From contig OW051472.1 in assembly GCA_932521025.1 (NCBI GenBank), positions 1,240,001 through 1,304,000 on the forward strand: a stretch of DNA of 64,000 nucleotides, read 5' to 3'. Under the pieces are notes generated by a model, which saw nothing but the letters and a program-made list of their open reading frames with translations, made no database searches and had not been told where the DNA came from. Below, piece after piece: positions 1 to 10,578 of the stretch. The DNA is from Oscheius onirici. Its lineage: Eukaryota > Nematoda > Chromadorea > Rhabditida > Rhabditidae. The position numbers were made by a program, and so were the translations under genes. Numbering within the stretch: position 1 is the first letter of the stretch; each line of letters begins with the position of its first letter.

Positions 1-34
1 GTTTCCTTTTATGACCAGTTATTTTTTTTTCCAG

Positions 35-151
35 TTGGCTGCTGTAACTTATGCTTTTTACAAGCCAAGCTACCGTCCCAAGCCGTTGATTCGTCCCATT
101 GGTCCCCTTCCCTTCATTTATCGTCCCAATAACCGTCCCAACTTTGGATAG
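35..151 (+). CDS. Last exon of a proline/arginine-rich peptide gene (partial)
   Basis: An acceptor (a long T run then CCAG) precedes a 39-codon open frame ending in TAG at 149-151. The exon codes 38 residues rich in Pro, Arg and Tyr, with spaced RP and RPN units and a C-terminal Phe-Gly. The composition resembles proline-rich antimicrobial or neuropeptide-like peptides of invertebrates, and a terminal Gly could be an amidation donor; both are inference. The first exon and signal peptide would lie left of the window, so secretion is unproven. No domain match is claimed. Confidence 0.5.
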   Translation: MAAVTYAFYKPSYRPKPLIRPIGPLPFIYRPNNRPNFG

Positions 152-182
152 GTAACTACGTGAATGAACAATCTTTTATGGC

Positions 183-255
183 GTGTGAACTGTCGAGTCT
201 GTGGCACAATTTTGAAGGCCAAAACCAAAAAAGTGGGAACTGTCGAGACTGTGGC
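183..255 (+). repeat. Two copies of the short dispersed unit (GTGTGAACTGTCGAG type)
   Basis: Copies at about 183-205 and 233-255 read GTG(T/G)GAACTGTCGAG followed by a variable CTGTGGC. They belong to the dispersed family seen again at 20.4-22.3, 43.2, 58.0, 60.9-62.0 and 63.7 kb. No terminal repeats or coding capacity are visible. Confidence 0.75.
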
Positions 256-1402
256 TCTCCTAAACTTTTCCCAACCCCTCACAAATTGTCTTTCATCCCA
301 TTTTGAAGGCCAGTCAATCAGTCGAATTGCGGGGCCGGCGCGGTGCTTTCATGTTCTGCCTGGGCGCCAAATTACCAATTATATGTCTTTTGCCGTTCGC
401 TTAGGCAGTAGTCGCAGCGACAAATGGCTCAAGTTTACGACTGCGCGGGAAAATTGAAAAATCTCCCACTCACTCGTACGATCAGTGTAGCTCGGAGAGG
501 CGGAGGATCACTGCGCGTTCTGATAACTCCTCGGCCGTCGATGGAAAACTGCTCGGACAAATCTGAAAATCCCTTCAGTTTCAATAGTTTTCCATCTTAA
601 TCTCTCAGTGTGCACAGTGGCGCTTTTTCAAGCTGTTCTGGTCCAATTCGAGAGATTGGACAAACAGTGGGGAGCGGGGAGCTGGTGCCAGTGGATTTGG
701 AGCAGGAAAGGAGAAAGATAGAGATCATTAGACTCAATGGACTGTACTCATACTCATACTCTCACTACAGTAACCCACAGTCTTATGAACTAGTGAAAGG
801 AATGGGAGATAGACAGTTCATTGGACAGAGAACAGCGAATTGGATTGGATCTGATGACTCTTCAGACTGATACTCTCGCTCTGTTTCAGAGTCATTAGAC
901 TGATCTGAATGAATTTCCAGACCCATACTCTCACTCTGAGCTAGGGTCGGGATCTTCAGTAATCTTTTGTATGAATACCCCAGCCTTTAAATACCGGTAA
1001 GTGGGAATACCGGTAAGCCCGCCTCGGCCCGGTAGACTTGGCCGTCGGTCCGGGATCGGACCAAAAATGAAGATGGTCATATTATAGTGCATTTTAGCGC
1101 ATTCTAAAACTAAATCAAAGAATAGTAATATTTTTATAGTTTGTTGAACTTTATTTTTACTAAAAACGAGGAAAAAATGCAGATTGTTGTAAAAAAAACA
1201 CCCCTTTTTCCAAAATTTCCCAGCGGGCCGAGCTTTTCAGTCCCGGGCAGAGCCTCAACTTTCAGGCCCAAGCACGGCCCGGCCCGTCAGCCATGTCTAG
1301 CCCTGTCCAAAAGACACAGTGTTCAGGTATCCTCTTGTTCTACTCTTTGAATACCGGTCTAGAGAAACTGTTCCGATCTGACTGACTATCTTACCAGACA
1401 TA
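256..1402. repeat. Repeat-rich intergenic stretch with a GC-rich hAT-like fragment
   Basis: No supportable gene is seen here. About 970-1315 holds GC-rich GGCCCG/CGGGCC clusters at both sides, with ATACCGGTAAG and ATACCGGT near the left and far right. The right side contains CTAGCCCTG, whose reverse complement CAGGGCTAG resembles a hAT-type terminus. A convincing target duplication was not found, so this is called an element fragment only. A related GGGCC-rich patch occurs near 15385-15440. Confidence 0.4.
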
Positions 1403-2286
1403 CTACAGTAGTGCCCCTGGAAAGTTAGTCAGTCAGAGCGGAATAGTTTCTCTAGAGTCTGGAGAGTATACTTTCTCCAATAACACTGACTCTGCATCCC
1501 AGACATAAAGCTGTACAGCCTATCCTACTGTTACTGTGACTCACCCCCTTCCAAACTGTAGACCATCTCCGCTTTCAAACTGTCCCCATCAATTGCTTCA
1601 ATGGCTTCCGGTTCCAGTACTAGTTCTCCATTCTGAATCTCTCGTCCAGTAATTTCTCTGAATCTTTACTCACCTTGACCTTTCCACAGCTGTACATCGA
1701 ATGCTTGAAGAATGGATTCAAGTCATTCGCATCAGTCACAGTCACATGAAGTGGAACCCGACTGGACTGAGGTGGTTCTCCCTGATCCCTGGCCTCAATT
1801 TCTACATCAAACTCCGTCAGCTTCTCGTAGTCTATTCGGCTCTTGATGGAGACTGCCGGCTTGAAGGGATCGGCAATCTCCAGCAGGTTGGAATACGGTC
1901 CCGGTACTATACTGTACTGCACGAAACTGTTAGGCCCAGGCTGATCGCGATCAGTTGCTTCAAAGTCGGTAAAGACGATGGTCCCGACGGGAAGTTCTTC
2001 ACTAATTGTGATGTTGTAGGCCTCTTCATCAAACTCGGGAGCATTGTCATTGACGTCTTTGACTGTCACGAAGACGGAAATGTTCATCTGGAATATTCTT
2101 CTATGAATCCAGCCTCTCTCTGCCTGCCCTGTGATTAAGCTATCACGACATTTCGGGCAGGGCGAAAGGAAACAATTGCAGAGGACAAGTGACAGCTGAC
2201 GAACCTGACTAAAATCCGATTCCAAGTTGGAGGACTTGCATTCCACGACGGCTTCAAATTTGCTGGTGCCCTGAAAATGGAAAGTT

Positions 2287-2337
<51 letters not shown>

Positions 2338-3902
2338 TCCATACCCAAAACTTCCTTTCACGCTCAGCTCGCACGCGAGTTGTCGAGTTGTCTTTGTTTT
2401 ACAAGGCAAGCACTTAGCCGAGAGGAGTCGCGCTGGTCAACACTCTCATGTGCCCGGACTCACGCCCCATTATTAGTTTGATATCAGAGAGATAGAGAAA
2501 CAGTACCTCATCTCTATCCAGTTCCGAAGTAAGAGTCAACTCTCTGCTTTCTTGATCAATCTGAACCAGATCAGTGCCCTTGACGACCCGGAGAGACAGC
2601 TGTTCTCCGTCGCTCGGCTTCCTTAATGGCAATCTTCCCACCACGGAACCTGCAAAAAAAAATGACAGTTTTTGAGGTCGGAACGGTATTGTTAGACTTT
2701 CTGATTGATTGAGAGTCGACCTCTTTGGAAAGTTCCCCCTCCAATTTCTTATTTCCTTCGCTAACGGTCCGCGTCAAATTGGTTCGTCATCCCAACAGAC
2801 CACAGCCGGATTTGATTTGCATCTCGATGTCGTCTTTTGGTAAAAAGAGGGGGGATTGCCAAAGATCAGAGGGGAAAGTTAATGATCGGAGAGTCAGACT
2901 CATTCGGTAGACAGTTCTACTTTGTTCAGTAGTGGGACTGACTATGGGAATCAGAGTAACTGAGCGAAAAGAACCCCCTAGACACTGAATTCACGAAAAT
3001 TGAAAGAAACTAACTAAATGCCCAGGTTTCGACAATTTTGCCTTCTTATCTTTGCTACCTATTATCTATCTATTAAGGGAACAGTCAGAGAAGAAAGTCA
3101 GCCAGGAGTTCCACTACACAAAGAAACAGGGAGATAGTCACTAATTTCAGTAGATTCCAGACAAAATAACTGGCCAGTACAGGTGAGAGAGTGAACAGTA
3201 CAGAACTGATCGCACTGCTTGGTCAATAGTTCGAATACAATAACTTCTTGGACAGAATTCTAGAGAGTCAGAGCGAGAGTACAGACTCTGGATCAGTAGT
3301 GTTCAGAGCCTCAGATACTCACTCTGTTCCTAGACTCTTGTTTCTCTGTGTCTTCTTCCAGTCATGTCCCCTTTTCCCGTCGTAACAGTAGTCAAAATAC
3401 ACAGTATAAAAATCTAATGACTCTTCCCTTTAATGGTAGTTCAGATCAAAAGACCCCAGTCCTTGTTCCCCCATTTCCGGACGAGACATCCATCTCTCTC
3501 TCCCAAGTACCTATAACAAAAAGTTCCTGATGACTAAACCCGCCTGACCGTTATAGAACAAGCAGGCTGCTGCGCGTGCGTAGCTGGGCCAACAAAAAAG
3601 TGCGTCTAAATGGCGATTGAATTTCTTCTCGTCTTCAATAGTTTTAGCCTCTCCCCCCGGAGCCTCATTCCATAGCCAAAGGTAGCCTAATCAGTCAGGA
3701 CAGGTCCTCGTGTGAGAATTTGGGCAATCAGCCGCCCCGAACGGCTGACCGGATTAGGCGTGTTAATGAGCTGCTGTCAGGGGCTGGACTCACCGGGCTG
3801 GGCATCTTCAAAGACGGAGAGATAGACAGAACTCATGCCATTTTCCAATAGGCAGCAATGTGCTAGTTGCAGGAGGAGAGGGTAGAGGAAGAGTATCCTC
3901 AT
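1403..3902 (-). CDS. Short secreted cadherin-repeat protein
   Basis: Six exons join in frame: 3902-3794, 2649-2507, 2270-2205, 2087-1674, 1632-1545 and 1416-1403 (stop TAG at 1405-1403). The first exon starts with a clear signal peptide (MRILFLYPLLLQLAHCC). Cadherin signatures follow: an EDAQPGSVVGRLP start, LTSELDRDE, the linker VKDVNDNAPEF, then ATDRDQPGPNS, IDYEKLTEFDVEIEARDQG and VTDANDLNPFF, with the beginning of a further repeat (MVYSLEGG). The product is about 280 residues and then stops, without a membrane segment or cytoplasmic catenin-binding tail. Intron 1 is 1.1 kb and intron 2 carries a hexanucleotide array. Either this is a secreted mini-cadherin or a truncated gene: the last 14 coding bases depend on one short exon. 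Cadherin identity is firm; the 3' end is not. Confidence 0.7.
2286..2338. repeat. Hexanucleotide tandem array (TCCCTG)n
   Basis: About nine uninterrupted copies of a TCCCTG unit lie inside the second intron of the cadherin gene, close to the acceptor of exon 3. Pure arrays of this kind are length-variable. Confidence 0.9.
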
Positions 3903-6728
3903 TGGAAAACGCCAGTCTGAAAATGGGGTAGACTATGGTTGAGAGGAAGAGACAGACAGAGACAGAGGATTCTAAAAATCTAGAGAGTATTGAACTATTG
4001 AGGGATAGTAGGGGATAAAATAAGTCTAGAAAACTGAGAGCTGGAGAGTACTGAACAACTGTAGAACGATCGGAAAGGGACAGTATGGTAAAAAACTCAT
4101 GGTGGATGATAATTTGACCGAAAGGATGAGTATGAGTCAAGGAAAAAAAGTCACTGGTATGATAGAAAGACAGAAAGCAGTAGAAAAAAAGACTCTGTAC
4201 TACAGACATAAAGAGTACCAGAGGAAATGATGAGTATGAGTCTACAGGAACAGTTATGACAGTGGAAAACAGAGTTTAAGATAGGAAAATATGAAGACAG
4301 AGAGACAGGGCAGTGGTCGAAAAATAACAGATAGAGGTTGAGACAGATTCAGTGAGAGTATTAGATACTGGAGGACAAGATAAAGAAGGTTTGAGAAACA
4401 GGACATGAGTCTAGAGAGTACTTAAGAGACAGGAGAAAGAGATGTAAGGGTTTGGTCAAGAGTCATGGGAGAGAGAATGACAGCTACTGAATATGGTATG
4501 AGTCATAGTTCAGGTCAAGAGTTATGAAGCCGGTAAGAAAGAGAAGAGTAAAGAATCCAGTGAACAGACTCTACAGAACAGGGCACCAGGAAAGAATACA
4601 GTACAACTGGAAATTAGTACTAGAGAAATCGGACAGGCTGAAAACGTACCCTCCCGTCGGGAATTCCCTTCAGAACTGGGCGTCCCCATGACATTCAAAT
4701 TTTCCGCCTGACTTGGGCGGAAGACAATGAGGCTTACGGGCTGAAACTTGACTCACTCTGGAGGGAAACTGTACTATTGGAAACTTCGGCTTGGTTCAAA
4801 AAAGTGAAAAGCGGCAAAGGTCATGGTTGTGGAGGGGAGGGAAAATTGACATTGAGAACTAGTCTTCCGGCTTCCATCTCCCAAGTTCACTTTTTGGGAA
4901 CTGTTGGTTTATGGTGCAATACTCACTGAGGAACTGTGACTCTCTCTTCATACCCGTTCTAATTACCTACTCAACCTTCTCCCTGTGACTCTTTCTCTCA
5001 CCTGGAGACCGGTTCAGAGACAAGAGTCAGAGAGACTGAGTATGGGAGAAAGTAAGAGAGAGTCTGATACTCTGTCTCAGGTCTGGAAGAAGAGTCTGGG
5101 AAAGAAGATGGCCAAAGAAGACAGTCCTAGTGTTTTTGGTCTGTTCAAAAAGAAGAGGGATTAACGTAATATTTTAGCTCTTCCCTTCGAGACTCACTTA
5201 GCACGGAAACATTGGATACTCAGCCAACAAATTCCAAAGTTAGCTGCGTATCTTTTGAATAAGTTGGCTGAGTATCCAACGTTTGCATGCTAGGTGGGTC
5301 TCGAAGGGAACAGCTAAAACCTTACGGTAATCCATCTTTTTTTTTGGACAGACCATAGTCAAGAGACAGTCTTGGTTGGCTAACTGAACTGAACTGAGTT
5401 GAACTGATTATGAGAGCTTGGAGTTACTACAGAAGAGTCTACAGAAAAGACAGCAGTTAAAATACAGTAGTGCTGTGAGTAGTAAAGAGACTGAAAAAGA
5501 GTCTGGGAATAATCAGAGAGTACTGGGTCTGGAGTCTAGAGCTGAGAGTCGGACTGAGAGTAAAAGACTCAAAAAACTTGAACAAAATGAGAGACTTCAA
5601 AGGTTCAGTTCGAAAAAGGATCAGTGAGACAGTTTGGAGAAAGTACAGCGAACATAAGAAAAGGTTCTATTGTCTCCCTTACAGCTAGCTAGTTAGGTGT
5701 TTTCGGAAGACTCTAATTACTGCAGAATTCTATTAGTTAGTTACAAACTATAGTTTCTTTAATATTTTTCTTTACAGTTACAAAAAAAAGTTGCTTTTAA
5801 AGTCAATTAGCCACAACTTTTCGAATTTTTTAGACTTTCTGGCAAAGGACGACAAAGTTGAAGCATCGGAGAACAACAGAGGAAATCAGTGATCAGGAGA
5901 GGACAAGAGTCTAGAGAGTACTGGAAACTAAACTTGAGAGCTACCAACTGTGGAAGAGGACAAGAGTCCAGAGCATGTAGACTATTTCAATTGAGAGTAC
6001 AGGAAAAGGGTCTAGACAAAGGATGAGTCAAGAAGGCTTAAAGGAGAGTCAAGACACCGTGTTCGACCTTTTTTTGGTGGCTCGTATTGTTCAAGAGGTG
6101 CACTTGAGAGTGATACTCTCAGATGATGAGAACAAGAGAGTGACCACAGAGTCTGTCCCTCACCTTCTTTAACACAACTACCACGACAATCAGAGTAAAA
6201 TGGGTGCTAATCGCCGCCTTACAGGCTTATGGGGTCTCTGTGAATAGCCAGAGTTATTTGGACATGGCTTTGCACACGGGAGAGAGAGGGAGAGACAGCC
6301 GGCTGTGGCGGGGCCACTCCTTGCACCGCCCTCTCTCGAGGCCGACAGAACTCATAGCAGTGGGAGAGAGATTGGTCAGCTAACAGTCCAGAGGAGGGAG
6401 AGAGACTTATTGACCAACTGAGAGAGGGGACAGACTCTCGCGTCATTTATCTTTCAGGGTGGTCAATTGAGTGGAATGGAGTGTCTGTCTACAATCTAAT
6501 ATAAACTCTGTCCCTGTCCCTGTTGACCAGTTTTCCGTACTGTGATCCCTTCTTCAGTTCAGAATATCTGAAACAGTACAAGTTTAACCCTGTTTTCATC
6601 CCGATAAAAAGGACATCAAAACCTTTCACTCGGAAAAACTCGGTCCCACATTTGGACTCACATAACAACATGTTTTGCACCCTCTAGGTCCTTTAAAAGT
6701 CAGTCCTTCCAGCGACTTTCCAGTCAAC
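3903..6728. other. Intergenic, low-complexity, one fold-back element
   Basis: Upstream of the cadherin signal-peptide exon the sequence is dominated by degenerate AGAGTCT, GACAGAGAGA and GAGTACTG strings. Short open frames here have the composition of these repeats. The only structured feature found is the fold-back element at 5147-5352. The 5' end and promoter of the cadherin gene must lie in the proximal part but no TATA box is convincing. Confidence 0.6.
5147..5352. mobile_element. Fold-back MITE
   Basis: Two arms of about 87 bases (5147-5233 and 5264-5352) are near-perfect inverted complements, sharing GTTGGCTGAGTATCCAA and GTCTCGAAGGGAA. The loop is about 30 bases. There is no coding capacity, so this is a non-autonomous element. 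A second copy was not found in the window. Confidence 0.85.
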
Positions 6729-6989
6729 ATGCTTCCAATCATCCTTGTAAGTTGTTCCATTTTCGCCCTGACTCTCTTTCAGATCCTTCTTCTTATTCCT
6801 CTCACTCTCTCCAGCACTCCGTCCTGTCAAATTGACCAGGACTGCTCTCCCTACGAGTTCTGCTACAGCGGCAACTGTCATCCGGGAATTGGAACAGAAG
6901 AACCGAGCCTTGACAAAAGATCTGTTGACTGTAATTTATGTACTGGAACAGTAGTTCCTGACTGGTGCAAGCTGCAGTGTCAGCAATAA
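6729..6989 (+). CDS. Small secreted Cys-rich pro-peptide, sub-type I
   Basis: Two exons, 6729-6746 (six codons, MLPIIL) and 6783-6989, are separated by a 36-bp phase-0 intron. The second exon opens with the rest of a hydrophobic signal peptide. A pro-region follows with four Cys (C-x5-C-x6-C-x4-C, including DQDC and GNC), then a dibasic DKR site at about residue 52, then a short tail with four Cys arranged CxxC and DWCxxxC. Total 74 residues. The stop codon overlaps an AATAAA signal. The plan matches the minus-strand gene at 18680-19004: signal, Cys-paired pro-region, KR, four-Cys mature peptide ending DWCxxxC. Secretion and KR processing are inferred; the role (antimicrobial, signalling or other) is unknown. 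Confidence 0.75.
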   Translation: MLPIILVSCSIFALTLFQILLLIPLTLSSTPSCQIDQDCSPYEFCYSGNCHPGIGTEEPSLDKRSVDCNLCTGTVVPDWCKLQCQQ

Positions 6990-8546
6990 AAAAAAGCAAA
7001 AACGCAAGCCCTCATCTCTCATAATCTGTATCATTTGTACCCTCCGTTGTCGCCGGTTCAGCCCTTTCGAGCCTCCTCACCGGCTTCGAGAAGGCCTTGG
7101 TATCATAACGTTTTGTAATCACGGGGCTCAAACCTGGCACCTTGCGGTTGCTGGTCTAATGCACTAACCACTTGACCATTGTGACGCAACCTGCGCCAGC
7201 TTAGAGGAGAGAAGATGAAGGGAGCGGATAGAATTGGAGGGGAGAGGGTTGGAGTTACAGTCCCTCTGTCTGTTTCTCTGATCCCAGCCTTAGTACCCAA
7301 ATTCCTCAAAGCACTCTTCCTAATACGGCCCCAGTCTACCAATATGTCATTACGCTCTCGCCTCCTAATAATAACCATCCGGTAATGAAGGGTCCCCAGA
7401 CCCATATATGGGATTGTGTTCATCTAGGAGGTTATTGCTCTTACTCTCTGGGGAATGACAAGAGTACAAGTGCTTACGATTTAAAATTGCGTTCTCTCTC
7501 GGTCGCCCAATCCGACCTGTACTGCCTCTTTTTGACGCTCAGTCAAACAATGCGTAGACGACAGGTAGGAAATTGGATACCGGGGAGAGAGTTTCGGCGG
7601 GTGGTAGAGCACGCGCACCACGGGCAGATCCCTCCCGAAGTTTGGATCCGAAGAGGGAGAGAGATGGAGAGAAATCCAATCACTGCGCAACACCGAAGCT
7701 CATTTGCATAGAATAGTGGGTCGGATTGTCATGGCCGGAGTACGGATATAACTCTCTCTTACTGGACACAGAGATCTATGTCCGAGAGCAAACAAAGGCA
7801 AAATAGAGCAGGAAAGTAATGACGTAGAGGCAGAAAAGAATCAGGAAAAGTCTGAGAAGATTCTCTGGGTCTACAAGATTCTGTGTCCGTTTGAGCTGTT
7901 CTATTCCATTCTATCAGGATCAGGAAGGCACGATGCTCCCTCAGATCTTCATAAGAATGATGCCTTCTGATCGCTAACTGTGAGTGGAACTAATGACCAC
8001 GAGAATACTGCCGTCAGTACGAAAATCAATGGTCAAGAGAGTACAAGCGACTGTTTCAGTTGCTGAGCTTTATCTTTCTAGACTCTGCTATCTCTTCTAG
8101 CTGTCCAAACCTCTGAAAAATGCTTTTTTGACCTAATGTGTCTCCCGTCTTTGGGACTGCTGCAGACGTCCGAACTGTTTCGTTTTTGAAAAAGAGGATC
8201 TAGAAGAGCCCTGAGAAGATTTTCTGGGTCTACAAGATTCACTATCCCTCTGGCTGGCATTCAGTCTGTTATAGAGCATTGAAATGAAAGAAACTATTGG
8301 CTGGAAACACACGTCTCTGACTTTCTTCTGTTTAGGCACGCTCAAGTGGAGATCCTAGAAGAAATTTGAGCCTATTGGGCAGTCAGACGGTGCTCACGGA
8401 CCTTTGTTGACAAACAAACCAGTTCGGAAGTGAAAAGTATAGGAGTCTGGGCGAGAAAAAAAAACACAAGCAATTAACAAAGTGATTTCGAAAACATTTA
8501 TGAAAGCAATTAAAAGTCTGCAATAAACAAATTCTGGCAACAAATT
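6990..8546. other. Intergenic with tRNA-like SINE and a direct repeat
   Basis: Holds the tRNA-like sequence at 7114-7190. A direct repeat of about 30 bases containing TCTGGGTCTACAAGATTC appears near 7860 and again near 8220. The open frames here are short and not supported by splice sites or protein character. Confidence 0.5.
7114..7190 (-). repeat. tRNA-derived SINE head or decayed tRNA
   Basis: Read on the minus strand, the sequence has an A-box-like TGGTCAAGTGGTTAGTGC and a B-box-like GGTTTGAGCCC at tRNA spacing, starting near GTTGCGTCACAA. The region between them does not form a clean anticodon stem, and the acceptor ends do not pair well. It therefore looks like the promoter head of a tRNA-derived SINE or a decayed tRNA rather than a functional tRNA. 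Confidence 0.5.
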
Positions 8547-9006
8547 ATGATGGCGTCGATTCCACTTCACAGAGGATTACTCAGTCCAGAGAAACCGAGA
8601 GACTCTCGACTGGTTCTGTTGATTGAACCCAATGCTACCAAGTATGTTTTCCACTATTTTCCTTTTGAAATCTGCATGCTTCTCTTCTGACACTTATCAA
8701 TTTCAGTTTTGTACCTCTTGAACAAGATGTTTATGGGGATCGTGAAGCCGCTTTCTGAGCATCACAAAAAGACGACTTCGACGCCGGCGCTGCTAATACC
8801 TACACGATTGTCGATACGTGGACCTCAACACGTGGCAATGTACTGGAGAGTTCCATCAGGATGGTTCAATTTGAACATCGCCTTCGTCACAATGATGAGA
8901 TAGTTCGCTGCTACAAAAAGGACCTTGGTGCCTGTCCGTAACCTCAATGAGCAACTGAGAATGGGCCGTCTGGACGACCGAACACGCTTTGAGGAGAGGA
9001 TACCAG
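8547..9006 (+). pseudogene. Broken gene of unknown family
   Basis: Exon 8547-8641 (starting MMASIPLHRG) joins through a 65-bp intron (GTATGT..TTTCAG) to a frame starting at 8707 that reads NFVPLEQDVYGDREAAF. A TGA at 8756-8758 interrupts it. The same frame then stays open for about 56 codons (ASQKDDFDAG, then DTWTSTRGNV, QFEHRLRHNDEIVRCYKKDL). A one-base shift near 8933 leads into VRNLNEQLRMGRLDDRTRFE, ending at a GTACGT donor at 9007. Protein-like composition on both sides of the stop argues that this was one gene. The family is not recognised. The donor abuts the inverted-repeat element at 9004-9699, whose insertion may have contributed to loss. Confidence 0.45.
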
Positions 9007-9699
9007 GTACGTTTATTTTCTATTAGAAAGACCGCGGCGAGAGCACTTTGACGGCAGACAAGCGCGATAATAAGGGGAACTATTGTAGAAATGCAACCTG
9101 CGGCCCACAGTTCACAAAGAATAGTCCCATCACTTGGAAAAGGCACGTTCCGGCACCCAAAACTTTAGTTTCGTTAGCATTTTGAGCGCATCGTTTGTTT
9201 TTTTACCCAAAATACTTATTGATCTTTGCAGGAGCTCGTCCAGTACGCCTTCAATCTTTTCGAGAGGATGAAGATGGAGAGAAGACGAAGGATCGCCGAC
9301 GTGACCAATCTCCGGATCGACGTGACCAATAAAATACAATTTCTCCGCATCTTTTTTCGCGCAATTATTTCAACGTAAAAAGCGCGCAGGTTTCTGGTTC
9401 TTGGGTCGAAAACAAAGGTGTTCGGTTTAAAGGGGTGCCAAAGTTTGCCAATTTGTTAGATCTGAGTGTTTCTTTTTTCACGTAGAGTCGGTTAAGCTTC
9501 AAACGATGCGCTCAAAAACGAAGCTAAAGTTTTGGGTGCCGGAACATGCCTTTTCAAGTGATGGGACTATTCTTTGCGAACTCTTTACGAAGTGGGTCAT
9601 AGGTTGCATTTCTACACTAGTTCCCTTTTTTTGCGCTTGTCTGCTGTCAAAGTGCTCGCGCCGCGGTCTTTCTAATAGAAAATCAAACTTACGGATGTT
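9004..9699. mobile_element. Long inverted repeat / fold-back element
   Basis: Arms of about 190 bases at 9004-9200 and 9500-9699 are inverted complements. They share CTATTAGAAAGACCGCGG, TTTGGGTGCCGGAAC and CAAACGATGCGCTC (each read on one arm and complemented on the other). A 300-bp centre separates them. No transposase is visible, so this is a non-autonomous fold-back transposon. Confidence 0.8.
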
Positions 9700-9919
9700 C
9701 TTCATCATGCCTGAGTCTGTCTTCTTCTCGCTCAGTCCTTAATTTCTGATTGATGTACCGCGCGACCTCAAGCTTCTGTTGGAAACTTCTTGCAATGCGT
9801 CGAATGAATTTGATAAAAAGGGCCGAAAGGAAGCATCCCGAACATTGCATGAATCTTCTTGACAAGATTTTCGGACCTTCAATGAAAAGGGGAGCTCGAT
9901 ATTCGATGACCGTTGGAAC

Positions 9920-10236
9920 CTAATGGCATTCGATGGCTAGCGTCTTGTTGTTTTTCTTGAAAAGTCCGTTCAATCGAAGCGCTGCAATGACACAGACTGA
10001 AATGCGGAGAATTATTCAATGTCTAGTAGAGAGAAGAAGCAAGTCGACAGCACAAGAGAAGTAGCGGAAAACATACCGAATAGAATAGAGTATGAAACCG
10101 TCCCGAAGGTTGATATTCCGAGAAGCAGAATGAAGAAAACGGTTGGACCTCCGTGCCTGGCGACTTTCGCGAATTCCTTACTTACCCATAGAACGGCAGA
10201 GAGACCAGGTATAGCTCCTGAAATGATGAGAATCAT
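9920..10236 (-). CDS. Small multi-pass membrane protein
   Basis: Exons 10236-10077 and 9996-9920 join in phase 1 across an 80-bp intron (GTATGT..TTTCAG). The 78-residue product has three hydrophobic stretches: MILIISGAIPGLSAVLW, a segment around TVFFILLLGISTFGTVSY and one across the splice (ILFVCVIAAL), then a basic tail LNGLFKKNNKTLAIECH. It resembles the end of a nematode multi-pass receptor but is too short for a complete one, so it may be a fragment. An in-frame GTAAGT and an upstream ATTTCAG leave room for other splicing. Confidence 0.45.
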
Positions 10237-10328
10237 TGAGTGCACTGCTCTTCATCCTCCGATTGCCTACAACACAATCATCATCAGGCGTAACAATAAC
10301 GTACATGCAGGTAAGTAGAGGGTACTCT

Positions 10329-10578
10329 TCAGTCGGTTAATAGTTCTTTTGCTAACATTCGGTTGGTTTTGACTGTGGAAGACAGAAGACAGTGAGGTAG
10401 ATGGACAGAGGGACAGAGAGACAGAATTCTACCAGAAACACCAAAAAAACTCACGGCACCAGGCGATCCAATCTGGGAACGTAGTCTTCTTGAAGTCCAT
10501 GAACATTCGCCAAGTAGATCCATCGGCTTCGGTCCCGCCGATGACGACGAAAAGGAGCAGGAGTCGCAGGAGCATCAT
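10329..10578 (-). CDS. Small secreted peptide, 55 residues
   Basis: Exon 1 (10578-10455) and exon 2 (10372-10329) join in phase 1 over an 82-bp intron (GTGAGT..CCACAG). The first about 18 residues (MMLLRLLLLFVVIGGTEA) are a strong signal peptide with a plausible cleavage site before DGS. The remaining 37 residues contain one Cys, several Trp/Phe and a KK pair, with an acidic C-terminus. It has no Cys framework and is not placed in the Cys-rich family, although its size and two-exon form are similar. Function unknown. Confidence 0.6.

Noticed and set aside
2135-2374. Asp-Arg repeat protein
   Set aside because: It is the hexanucleotide array in a cadherin intron read in another frame.
5418-5627. 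69-codon Glu/Ser/Lys-rich frame
   Set aside because: It is the translation of degenerate AGAGTCT/GAGACT low-complexity sequence.
7114-7190. Functional tRNA gene
   Set aside because: A and B boxes are present but the anticodon and acceptor stems do not pair.
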